DNA from: Salinirussus sp.
Lineage (GTDB): Archaea; Halobacteriota; Halobacteria; Halobacteriales; Haloarculaceae
Reading direction: 5' to 3'
DNA: 24,551 bases
Assembly (NCBI GenBank): GCA_028275005.1
Contig: JAQCNN010000257.1
Span: 1 to 24,551, forward strand
Position numbers and translations under genes: made by a program. The notes beneath the pieces are model-generated. The model did not search any database and was not told the origin of the DNA. It saw only the letters and a program-made list of their open reading frames with translations. This document shows positions 1-7,086 of the stretch, piece after piece. Each line of letters opens with the position of its first letter. Position 1 is the first letter of the stretch.

Positions 1-29
1 ACGTCGTACTCGGGACCGTCCTCGGACAT
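1..29 (-). CDS. Possible 5' end of a gene running off the left edge
   Basis: On the minus strand an ATG at 29-27 opens a frame reading MSEDGPEYD before the window ends. The acidic start and GC-rich third positions are typical of haloarchaeal proteins. Only nine codons are visible, so no family can be named. No good Shine-Dalgarno or TATA element is evident upstream. The 204 nt between this start and the stop of the next gene (30-233) hold nothing else I can recognise. Confidence 0.4.
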
Positions 30-233
30 GTCCAACAGTGATGGCCTCACAGTCACAAGCCCGTCGCTGTGTCTGACGGTCGCCGGTCCACCGCGTGCGT
101 TCCCGCCGGCCCGTCCCGTTGACGGCAATCCGGGGCTGATGTCGCCGCCGCCACAGCCCTCTGTGGCGTTTCAGCGCGTCGAGAACCCCGGCGGCGAGTA
201 GCCGGCACCGCGACGCCACGGGGACGGCCCCGC

Positions 234-1862
234 CTACATCTCGGGGTACTCGGTCTCCTTGCAGGTGATGAACTCGAGTAGCGCGGGCGTCCCCTGCTCG
301 GTCCGCTCGACCCCGCGCTCGATGGCGGGGACGATATCCTCGGGTTGTCTGACCCGCTCGCCGTAGCCGCCAAAGGCCTCGGCCATGTCGGCGTAGTTGC
401 CCGAGATATCCGTCGTATTGTACTTCTCGTCCGCGGTCGGGAGCAGGTCGACCTCACAGGCCATCGAGAAGTTGTTGAACAGCACCGAGAGGATCGGGAT
501 CTCCTCGCGGACGGCGGTCTCGAAGTCCATCCCGGTCATCCCGATTGCGGCGTCACCCCAGACGTTGATACAGAGCTTGTCGGGGTGAGCCAGCTTCGCG
601 CCCATCGCCAGCCCGAGCCCGTAGCCAAGCTGGGTGGTCTTTCCCCAGCCGATGTAGGAAAGCGGCTCCTCGGGCTGCCAGAAGGGGGCGAGCTGGTCGC
701 GGGGGCTGCCCGAGTCGTGGGTGATGACCGTCTCGCTCACGTCGACGGTCTCCTGGAGATCGTTGATCACGCGGTAGGGGGTCAGCGGCACCTCGTCGGA
801 GGTGAGTTTGTCCGCCCACTCCTCGTGGAAGGCCGCCTGGCGGTCGGCGATATCCGCAGCGAGGTCGTCGTAGCGGCCCCGGCCGCCCGCGACCCGGTCC
901 TCGAGTTCCGCCGTGAGCGCCGCGAGCGTCAGCTTGGCGTCCCCGACCAGGGCGTGGTCGGCGACCAGCCCCTTGTCGATGTCGGCGGGGTCGAGCGTCG
1001 AGTGAACGATGGTGGCGTCCCCGGGCATCTCGGTGGCGTAGAGTGTCCGGGTGAACGAACAGCCGATACCGAACACCAGGTCGGCGGCCTCCAGATACTC
1101 CCGGACGGGTGTTGGCATCGAGCGCGCCCCCACACCGAGTGAGAGTGGGTGGGTCTCGGGAAAGGCACTCTTTCCCTGGAGGCTGGTGGCGACCGGCGCC
1201 TCCAGCAGTTCGGCGACCGCGCGGAGTTCCGCCCAGGCCTCGGCGTAGTGGACCCCCTGGCCGGCCCAGATGACCGGGTCCTCGGCGTCCAGAAGTGCGT
1301 CGACCACCTCGGGGACCCGTCGGGGGTCGGGCGCCGGGCGGTTCTCGGTCGGCGGGCTGTACTCGACGTCGCCGACCTCCTCGTTGAAGACGTCCATCGG
1401 GAACTCCACGAGCGCGGGCCGGGGACGGCCGTTGCGGGCGCTGTTAAACGCCCGCCGGACGGCGTTGACCGCCTCCTCTGGGTCGGTGACCTGCTCGCAG
1501 GTCTTTGTCACCTCGCCGTAGTTGTCAGAGGCGTCGAAGTTTGGGTCGACCTCGGTCTTGCTGCGCTCGTAGCCCATCGGCAACACCACCAGCGGGACCG
1601 AGTCGCCGTAGGCCTGGGCAACGCCGGGGAAGGCGTTCTCGGCGCCGGGGCCGAACTGCATGCAGAAGACGCCGATCTCCTCGCCCGCCGTCGTGCGCGA
1701 GAAGGCGTCGGCCATGTGGAGCCCCACCCGCTCCTGGCGGACGGGGACCGGGCGGATGTCGACGGCCGCGGCGGCCTCGATGATCGGGTTGATCGGGTAG
1801 GTGAACAGGTACTCGACGCCCTCCTCCTCGAGCGTGTGTGCAACGGCCTGGGCGACGTTCAT
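234..1862 (-). CDS. TPP-dependent 2-oxoacid decarboxylase / acetolactate synthase-like enzyme, substrate unknown
   Basis: A 542-residue protein with the three-domain layout of the acetolactate synthase/pyruvate decarboxylase superfamily. The N-terminal Pyr domain carries the cofactor-activating glutamate (E44 in VRQERVGLHMADA). A central Rossmann-like domain follows at about 180-330. The C-terminal PP domain has the TPP/Mg motif GD436-437 with NN463-464 at the canonical spacing. Family members decarboxylate or ligate 2-oxoacids, or cleave 2-hydroxyacyl-CoA. This one is full length, but I cannot assign it to acetolactate synthase, oxalyl-CoA decarboxylase, 2-hydroxyacyl-CoA lyase or benzoylformate decarboxylase. 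I chose the ATG at 1862 because GGTGGGC lies just upstream; an in-frame ATG at 1889 would add nine residues. It is divergent from a hydroxyacid dehydrogenase that could supply its 2-oxoacid substrate; that link is inference. Confidence 0.85.
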   Translation of the reverse strand: MNVAQAVAHTLEEEGVEYLFTYPINPIIEAAAAVDIRPVPVRQERVGLHMADAFSRTTAGEEIGVFCMQFGPGAENAFPGVAQAYGDSVPLVVLPMGYERSKTEVDPNFDASDNYGEVTKTCEQVTDPEEAVNAVRRAFNSARNGRPRPALVEFPMDVFNEEVGDVEYSPPTENRPAPDPRRVPEVVDALLDAEDPVIWAGQGVHYAEAWAELRAVAELLEAPVATSLQGKSAFPETHPLSLGVGARSMPTPVREYLEAADLVFGIGCSFTRTLYATEMPGDATIVHSTLDPADIDKGLVADHALVGDAKLTLAALTAELEDRVAGGRGRYDDLAADIADRQAAFHEEWADKLTSDEVPLTPYRVINDLQETVDVSETVITHDSGSPRDQLAPFWQPEEPLSYIGWGKTTQLGYGLGLAMGAKLAHPDKLCINVWGDAAIGMTGMDFETAVREEIPILSVLFNNFSMACEVDLLPTADEKYNTTDISGNYADMAEAFGGYGERVRQPEDIVPAIERGVERTEQGTPALLEFITCKETEYPEM

Positions 1863-1987
1863 GCGCCCACCTGTGCCGGGCCATTGCATAACTGTTTGGA
1901 CGCCCGGAGGCCGAGGGATGCGTGGAGCGGCGCCCGTCGCCCGGGCTCCGGGGATAGGACTAAGCCGGCGCCGCCGGAGAGTGGGGT
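1863..1987. promoter_or_regulatory. Divergent promoter region between TPP enzyme and Ldh2 genes
   Basis: For the minus-strand gene, GTTATGC (complement of 1886-1892) lies 24-30 nt before the start at 1862, a plausible TATA element. For the plus-strand gene, ACTAAG at 1959-1964 is centred 26 nt before the ATG at 1988. Both are weak matches, called mainly on spacing. Confidence 0.35.
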
Positions 1988-3103
1988 ATGGGACGGATCG
2001 ACAGTGACGTACTCGAGCAGTTTGCGGCCCTGACGCTCGCAGAGACGGGCACAGAGCGGGCGGTGGCGGAGACCGTCGCCGCCTCGCTGGTCGGGGCGGA
2101 CCTCCGGGGCCACCCCTCCCACGGTGTCCAACTCATCCCCGACTACTTCGAGTGGGCCTTCGACGGCCACCTGGTGCCGGAGGCGAGCCACGAGGTCGTC
2201 GCCGACCGCGGCGCGACGGTCCACGTCGACGGTAACCACGCCTTTGGCCACGCGGTCGCCCGGGCGGCCACCGACCTCGCTATCGACCGCGTGACCGAGG
2301 GGGGCCACCCGTCGGTGACCGTCGGGCTCAGAAAGGCAACGCACATCGGCCGGGTTGGCTGGTTCGCCGAGCAGGCCGCCGAAGCCGGGCTGGGGTTCGT
2401 CGGCTTTACCAACATGACCTCGGGTGACCCGGTCGCGCCGGCCGGCAGCGCCGAGCGCCGCTTTGGCACCAACCCGCTGACCTTCGGGCTACCCGGCTTC
2501 GACGCCCTCGACCACGATGTGGTCATGGACATGGCGACAAGCCAGGTGGCCTACGGGAAGGTCAACGTCCGGCAGATGGCCGGAAAGGCCGACTCGATCG
2601 ACCCCGAGTGGACCGTCGACGAGGCCGGCGAGCCGGTGCTCGACCCCGACGAGTTCAACGAGGAGGAGCGGGGGGCGCTGGCGCCGCTTGGCGGCCAGAC
2701 TGCGGGCTACAAGGGGACGGGGCTGATGCTCGTCGCGGAGCTGTTCGCGGCGACCTGGAGTGACAGCCCCGTCACCCCCCAGTCCGGCTCCCGCTACGAG
2801 AACGCCGCCGCGTTCACCGTCTTCGACCCGCTGGCCTTTACCAGCCGTGAGGCCCACGAGGCCCGCCTGCTGGCCCTGGAGGAAGCCCTCGACGAGACGG
2901 AGTACTCCGAACAGGTCAGCGCCGGCACCGGCACCCGGGCCGACCGGGCCTACCTCCCTGGCCGCGTGGAACACGAGGTCAAAACCGAGTACGAACGCGA
3001 GGGGATCCCCGTGCCGGAGCGGATCCGCGAGTCACTCGCGGACCTGGCCCGCGAACACGGTGTCGACGAGGACGCCGTTTCGCCGGTCGCGCCCGACCCG
3101 TAA
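1988..3103 (+). CDS. Ldh2/malate-L-lactate dehydrogenase family NAD(P)-dependent oxidoreductase
   Basis: A 371-residue cytoplasmic dehydrogenase of the Ldh2 family, which also includes YlbC/AllD ureidoglycolate dehydrogenase, (R)-sulfolactate dehydrogenase ComC and archaeal malate dehydrogenase. Members oxidise a 2-hydroxyacid to a 2-oxoacid with NAD(P) and are unrelated in fold to classical LDH/MDH. Visible family motifs are DLRGHPSHGV at 38-47, the likely catalytic His119 in KATHIG, FGTNP at 159-163, MDMATSQVAYGKV at 180-192 and GYKGTGL at 240-246. Length is normal. The start ATG is 125 nt from the divergent TPP enzyme start. The 3' end is convergent with a flavin-dependent hydroxyacid dehydrogenase, leaving 31 nt. 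Two unrelated hydroxyacid dehydrogenases side by side suggest handling of both enantiomers or both redox directions, which is inference. The substrate cannot be read from the sequence. Confidence 0.88.
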   Translation: MGRIDSDVLEQFAALTLAETGTERAVAETVAASLVGADLRGHPSHGVQLIPDYFEWAFDGHLVPEASHEVVADRGATVHVDGNHAFGHAVARAATDLAIDRVTEGGHPSVTVGLRKATHIGRVGWFAEQAAEAGLGFVGFTNMTSGDPVAPAGSAERRFGTNPLTFGLPGFDALDHDVVMDMATSQVAYGKVNVRQMAGKADSIDPEWTVDEAGEPVLDPDEFNEEERGALAPLGGQTAGYKGTGLMLVAELFAATWSDSPVTPQSGSRYENAAAFTVFDPLAFTSREAHEARLLALEEALDETEYSEQVSAGTGTRADRAYLPGRVEHEVKTEYEREGIPVPERIRESLADLAREHGVDEDAVSPVAPDP

Positions 3104-3134
3104 CCCACAGGTCGCCCCGTCGGACGCCGCTGTC

Positions 3135-4574
3135 CTAGCCGAACGGCCCCTGCCCGTCGGGTGCGTCCTCGGGGATGACCTTCCCGGGGTTGATGATCCC
3201 CTGGGGGTCGATCGCCTGTTTGACCGCGCGCATCAGCGCGAGGCCGACCGGCCCGTGTTCCCGGCTCATGTGGGCGCGTTTCTCGTGCTGGCCGGTGCCG
3301 TGTTCGCCGGTGATCGTCCCGCCGAGTTCGACCGTCCGCTCGAAGATACGGTCGGTGACCTCGTGGGCGCGTGCCATCGCCTCGGGGTCGTCCTCCGGGG
3401 TGAGGATACCGCCGTGGACGTTGCCGTCGCCGGCGTGCCCGAACCAGAAGGAGTCGAGGCCGGCCTCCCGGGCCGCTTCCTTTGCAAAGCGGATGATCTC
3501 CGGGTAGGCGCTGATCGGGACGACGATGTCCTCGGGCCCGACGGGGACCCGGTCGGGGTCGTACTCCTCGACGGCGTAGGCGAGGTCGTGACGGGCCGCC
3601 CAGAGGTCGGCCATCTCGGCCTCCTCCTCGGCGACCTCGACGCGCTCGACGCCGTGACTCTCGAGTACGGCCTCGAAGAAGTCGACCTCCTCCTCGATGC
3701 CGTGGTTTGCGTGAAACTCGAAGAAGACAAGCGGCTTGTCGGGCAGGTCCGTGTCCGAGTAGGCGTTTGCGACCTTCGCGGTGGTGTCGTCGAGCAGCTC
3801 GACCGCCGCCAGGTCGACACCCGACTGGACGGCGTCGTGGACGGCTGCGGTGGCGTCGTCCAGCGAATTGAAGACGGCCCGACCCGCGCGGGTCTGCTCG
3901 GGGATGCCTGCCAGTTGCATCGTCGCACGGGTGATGACCCCCAGGGTCCCCTCGCTGCCGATAAAGAGGTCCTTGAGGTTGTAGCCACTCGAGGACTTGA
4001 CGGCCTTGCTCCCGACCTCGACGACCGAGCCGTCCGCGAGCACCACCTCGAGTTCGAGTGCCCAGTCCCCGACCTTGCCGTATCTGACGGTGTTCATCCC
4101 GCTTGCGTCCGTCGAGAGCATCCCGCCGACCGTGGAGATGTCACCCGAGGTTGGCAGGGAAGGCAGCGTGAGCCCGTCGGCCGCGAGCTGTTCGTTGAGT
4201 TCCTCGCCGATCAGGCCGGGCTGGACGTCGACCTGGAGGTCGCCTGTCCGAACCTCGAGCACCCGGTCCATCCGTGTGGTGTCGAGGCTGATCCCCCGCT
4301 GTGCGGGGGTTGCCCCGCCACTGAGTCCCGTCCCGGCGGCGTATGGGGTGACAGGGACACCCCGGTCGGCGGCGGCCGCGACGACCGCCGAGACGTCCGC
4401 CGTAGACTCGGGGAAGACGACGACGTCGGGTCGGACCTCCTCGTCCTCGGCTGTCCCCCAGTCCCCGGCGTGGTTCCCGGCCGCGGAGTCACCGAAGGAG
4501 ACCTGCTCCTCGGGCAGCAGGTCCGCGACGAACGAGCAGTCGTAGCCACGCTCCCGGTCGTGAGCCGTTGTCAT
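3135..4574 (-). CDS. FAD-dependent 2-hydroxyacid dehydrogenase (GlcD / D-lactate dehydrogenase family)
   Basis: A 479-residue flavoprotein of the GlcD/Dld/LDHD type. An FAD_binding_4 (PCMH) domain occupies about 48-185, with the pyrophosphate loop GTGLSGG at 81-87 and GSEGTLG at 206-212. An FAD-oxidase C-terminal domain follows at about 225-467, with HAGDGNVH at 380-387 and GEHGTG at 423-428, the metal and substrate-binding histidines of the family. It ends with the usual NPGKV. Members oxidise D-lactate, glycolate or D-2-hydroxyglutarate and pass electrons to the quinone pool or an electron-transfer protein. No membrane segment is seen, so it is probably soluble or peripheral. There is no separate GlcE/GlcF or iron-sulfur subunit nearby. 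Substrate is unassigned. Confidence 0.88.
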   Translation of the reverse strand: MTTAHDRERGYDCSFVADLLPEEQVSFGDSAAGNHAGDWGTAEDEEVRPDVVVFPESTADVSAVVAAAADRGVPVTPYAAGTGLSGGATPAQRGISLDTTRMDRVLEVRTGDLQVDVQPGLIGEELNEQLAADGLTLPSLPTSGDISTVGGMLSTDASGMNTVRYGKVGDWALELEVVLADGSVVEVGSKAVKSSSGYNLKDLFIGSEGTLGVITRATMQLAGIPEQTRAGRAVFNSLDDATAAVHDAVQSGVDLAAVELLDDTTAKVANAYSDTDLPDKPLVFFEFHANHGIEEEVDFFEAVLESHGVERVEVAEEEAEMADLWAARHDLAYAVEEYDPDRVPVGPEDIVVPISAYPEIIRFAKEAAREAGLDSFWFGHAGDGNVHGGILTPEDDPEAMARAHEVTDRIFERTVELGGTITGEHGTGQHEKRAHMSREHGPVGLALMRAVKQAIDPQGIINPGKVIPEDAPDGQGPFG

Positions 4575-4595
4575 GGTTTGGACAGGGCCGCGCGT

Positions 4596-4604
4596 CCACT
4601 TGAG
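4596..4604 (-). promoter_or_regulatory. Putative TATA element for the FAD dehydrogenase gene
   Basis: The complement reads CTCAAGTGG, centred 26 nt before the start codon at 4574. It resembles TTTAAGTGG seen before the lipoprotein gene at 24418. The spacing predicts a leaderless transcript. Confidence 0.4.
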
Positions 4605-4644
4605 TCTGGCTCACCACGGCGCCTGCGACCGGCGGCCCCGGTGG

Positions 4645-4651
4645 CTTTTTG
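4645..4651 (+). promoter_or_regulatory. Putative TATA element upstream of the mini-ORF/MaoC unit
   Basis: CTTTTTG is the only T-rich stretch in this intergenic region. A transcript starting about 27 nt downstream would begin near 4675, two bases before the mini-ORF ATG at 4677 and about 43 nt before the MaoC start. This predicts a leaderless mini-ORF. Confidence 0.4.
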
Positions 4652-4676
4652 TTCCGGTCCCCCGCACCCCGAACCG

Positions 4677-4718
4677 ATGCAGCCACACACCAGTAGCCGG
4701 CGACACGGGGGGCTCTAG
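4677..4718 (+). CDS. Leaderless 13-codon upstream ORF, translationally abutting the MaoC gene
   Basis: The ATG at 4677 opens the peptide MQPHTSSRRHGGL, stopping at TAG 4716-4718. The last base of that stop is the first base of the MaoC GTG start (TAGTG). A run of six G at 4707-4712 encodes the peptide's Gly-Gly and also sits where a Shine-Dalgarno would serve the MaoC start. The predicted transcript start falls at the ATG. This fits a regulatory or coupling uORF. Its end (RRHGGL) closely resembles that of the mini-ORF before the crotonase gene (RRDGGV). Not proven to be translated. Confidence 0.4.
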   Translation: MQPHTSSRRHGGL

Positions 4719-5758
4719 TGCCGACGAAACCGCTCGCGGAGTTGGAGGCGATGGTCGGCGACTCGAGACAGACGGTCGAGGGGCTCCGGGTCGCCCCCGG
4801 GAAGGTCGCCGAGTTCGCGCGCGCCCTCCGGGACGACAACTCTGCCCACTACGACGCCGACGCCGCCGCCGAACGGGGGTTCGACGCGGTGCCGGCGCCG
4901 CTCACCTTCACCCGGGTCTCGGCGTTTCCACACAACCGCCCCGAGGGTGTCGAGGGCCCCGGCTTCGACCTCGGGCTCGAACCTGTCGTTATCCACGGCG
5001 AACAGGCCTACGAGTTCGAGCGGCCGCTGGTGGCCGGGGACGTGCTCGACGGTGAGACGACGCTCGCGGCGGTCTACCAGCGCGAGGGCCGGCGTGGCGG
5101 CACGATGACCTTCGTCGAGTACGAGACCGACTACTACGACCGGGACGGCGCCCGCGTTCTCACTGACCGCTCGACGGCCATCGAGACCGAGGCGTCCGTC
5201 GGCGGCGACGGGGACAGCAACGGCGGTGACGACCGGGCGAGTGCAAAGACCGCCGCCACCGACGGCGACCAACTCGAGCGCGAGGACCGCGCCCGGTATC
5301 TCGACCCCGAGGAGGGCACGACGATGACCGGCGAGACGGTCCGGGCCGCCGACGAGGTCGCTGTCGGCGACGCGGGCCCCGAACTCACCGTCGCGGACGT
5401 CCAGCGGCCCGACTTCGTGAAGTACGCCGGCGCGAGCGGCGACTTCAACCCCGTCCACTACTCCGAGCCGTACGCCCAGGCGACCGGGAGCCGGAACGTC
5501 TTCGGCCAGGGGATGCTCACCGCAGGCTACGCGGCCCACCTCGTCGCCGACTGGTTCGGGCTGGCAAACGTCACCGCCTTTCGGGTCCGCTTCGAGGAAC
5601 AGCTCTGGCCCGGTGACACCGTCACCGCGGGCGGCGAGATTACGGCCGTCGAGGAGCAGGCAACCGGCGCGACCGTCGAGGCGGACATCACCGTCGAGAA
5701 CGACGAGGGAACGGGGCTGGTCAGCGGCGACTGCACGGCACGGCTCCCGCCCGAGTGA
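4718..5758 (+). CDS. Double-hotdog MaoC-family acyl-CoA hydratase/dehydratase
   Basis: A 346-residue protein with two fused hotdog domains. The N-terminal FAS1-type dehydratase half is at about 15-158, with DDNSAHYD near 39-46 and APLTF at 60-64. The C-terminal MaoC half is at about 206-344. Its hydratase motif GDFNPVHYSEPYA starts at 241 and gives the expected catalytic Asp242 and His247, followed by FGQGMLTAG at 262-270. An acidic low-complexity linker at about 160-205 joins them. Relatives hydrate trans-2-enoyl-CoAs to (R)-3-hydroxyacyl-CoA; others are mesaconyl-C4-CoA or C5 hydratases. The start is GTG; an upstream in-frame TAG at 4694-4696 bars a longer form, and GGGGGG lies 5 nt before the start. 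It is convergent with a class III CoA-transferase gene, 39 nt apart. That pairing recalls mesaconate or itaconate-type CoA chemistry, but the exact substrate is open. Confidence 0.85.
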   Translation: MPTKPLAELEAMVGDSRQTVEGLRVAPGKVAEFARALRDDNSAHYDADAAAERGFDAVPAPLTFTRVSAFPHNRPEGVEGPGFDLGLEPVVIHGEQAYEFERPLVAGDVLDGETTLAAVYQREGRRGGTMTFVEYETDYYDRDGARVLTDRSTAIETEASVGGDGDSNGGDDRASAKTAATDGDQLEREDRARYLDPEEGTTMTGETVRAADEVAVGDAGPELTVADVQRPDFVKYAGASGDFNPVHYSEPYAQATGSRNVFGQGMLTAGYAAHLVADWFGLANVTAFRVRFEEQLWPGDTVTAGGEITAVEEQATGATVEADITVENDEGTGLVSGDCTARLPPE

Positions 5759-5797
5759 CAGCCACAGTGGTGAGAGGCCGGCGGGATGCGGGCCGAC

Positions 5798-7030
5798 TTA
5801 GATGAGCCCGTCCTCGGCGAGGTCGGCGAGCTCCGCCTCGTCGTAGCCGGCGTCGGCGAGCACCTCGCGGGTGTCCGCCCCCAGCCGCGGCGCGTGTGCC
5901 GGGGTCTCGACCCCAGTCTCCGACAGCGACAGCGGCGAGGCGGTGAGGGTCAGCTCCTGGAAGGTGGGATGCTCGACGGCCTGGAACACCTCGCGGGCCG
6001 CCATGTGGTCGAGTTCGGCGGCCTCCCCGATGTCGTTGTGCTCGGCGGCAGGAATACCGGCGTCGTTGAGCGTGTCGACGGCCTCGGTGACCGTGCGCTC
6101 GGCGAGCCAGTCCTCGAAGACCGCAGTCAACTCTGCGGCGTCGTCCATCCGACCCGCGCGGTCCTGGTACTTCTCGGTCTCGCGCAGGTCCGGCCGGTCG
6201 AGCAGGTCACAGTAGGCCGCCCACACACGGTCCGAGAACAGAAGCAGGGCAACACAGACCCACCCGTCGGCCGCCCGGGCCGCGCCGTAGAGCATGTCGG
6301 GGCTGGAGTAGGCGTTGCGCCCGCCCGGCTGGGGGACCTCCCCCTGGTTGTTGTAGATCTCGAAGGCGCCGTCGACGTGGTGGACCAGCGCCTCCAGCAG
6401 CGAGACGTCGACCTTCTGGCCGCCGGCGTCGTGGACGTCACGGTGATAGAGCGCGGCGAGCGAACTCGAGAGCGCCGAGAAGGCGGCCATGTAGTCCGCC
6501 AGCGAGGACTGTGACCGGATCGGCGGGCGGTCGTCGTCGTAGCCGAGTATCGAGGCAAAGCCGGAGATGTGCTGGGCGATGGTGTCCATCCCCGGGTACT
6601 CCGCGAGCGGCCCCGTCTCGCCGTAGCCGGTGATGTGGGCGTAGACGAGGTCCGGGTTGCGCTCCCGGAGTGTCTCCCAGCCCAGCCCCAGTCGGCTGGC
6701 GACCCCCGGCGGCCAGTTCTGGACGAACACGTCGGCGTCGTCGAGCAGGTCGTACATCACCGCCCGCCCGCGGTCACGCTTCAGGTCCAGTGCGAGCCCG
6801 CGCTTGTTGCGGTTGTAGAGCTCGAAGGAGGGGCTAAACGGCTCGCCGTCGATAGTGCGGGCGCCGTCGTACTCCTCCTCCGTCGCCTCCGCCGGCCGGA
6901 AGAGTTCGCCGTCCGGCGGCTCGACTTTTATCACCTCCGCGCCGAGGTCGGCCATGAAACAGGCACACAGCGGGCCGGCGATCACCTGCCCGCAGTCGAT
7001 GACACGGACGTCAGAGAGGGGATACTCCAT
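5798..7030 (-). CDS. Class III (CaiB/BaiF, FrC-type) CoA-transferase
   Basis: A 410-residue family III CoA-transferase. The N-terminal part reads VRVIDCGQVIAGPLCACFMADLGAEVIKVE-like (positions 8-37), the family signature. NRNKRGLALDLK lies at 73-84. The catalytic aspartate is expected at D149 in GMDTIAQHISG, and the C-terminal half has the interlocked-dimer region to about 395. These enzymes move CoA between carboxylic acids by a mixed-anhydride mechanism (formyl-CoA:oxalate, carnitine, mesaconate, benzylsuccinate). Length and motifs are intact. The hydrolase gene lies 56 nt upstream on the same strand. A GATTCAAG element (complement of 7054-7061), centred 28 nt before the start, suggests the gene also has its own promoter. 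With MaoC and crotonase neighbours it most likely activates the acid that is then hydrated. Confidence 0.88.
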   Translation of the reverse strand: MEYPLSDVRVIDCGQVIAGPLCACFMADLGAEVIKVEPPDGELFRPAEATEEEYDGARTIDGEPFSPSFELYNRNKRGLALDLKRDRGRAVMYDLLDDADVFVQNWPPGVASRLGLGWETLRERNPDLVYAHITGYGETGPLAEYPGMDTIAQHISGFASILGYDDDRPPIRSQSSLADYMAAFSALSSSLAALYHRDVHDAGGQKVDVSLLEALVHHVDGAFEIYNNQGEVPQPGGRNAYSSPDMLYGAARAADGWVCVALLLFSDRVWAAYCDLLDRPDLRETEKYQDRAGRMDDAAELTAVFEDWLAERTVTEAVDTLNDAGIPAAEHNDIGEAAELDHMAAREVFQAVEHPTFQELTLTASPLSLSETGVETPAHAPRLGADTREVLADAGYDEAELADLAEDGLI

Positions 7031-7086
7031 GCCCCGCCCTCAGCCGGCGCGGGCTTGAATCTTCGGACGGAAACCCCGGCCCCGGC

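Noticed and set aside
30..233. tRNA or small RNA gene in the left intergenic region
   Set aside because: I could not fold a cloverleaf or find a conserved T-loop-like GGTTCRANYCC sequence, and no promoter or terminator pair is evident.
234..4574. Sulfolactate degradation cluster (ComC plus flavin dehydrogenase plus TPP enzyme)
   Set aside because: Family members match, but no sulfo-lyase, sulfite export or sulfoacetaldehyde acetyltransferase signature is seen and the TPP enzyme does not clearly match Xsc.
2760..4718. A 652-codon plus-strand open frame across the Ldh2 3' end and the FAD dehydrogenase gene
   Set aside because: Composition is Pro/Arg/Ser-rich at first and then Val/Gly-rich without any fold pattern. 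It runs antisense through a gene with clear FAD motifs. GC-rich codon bias keeps such frames open.
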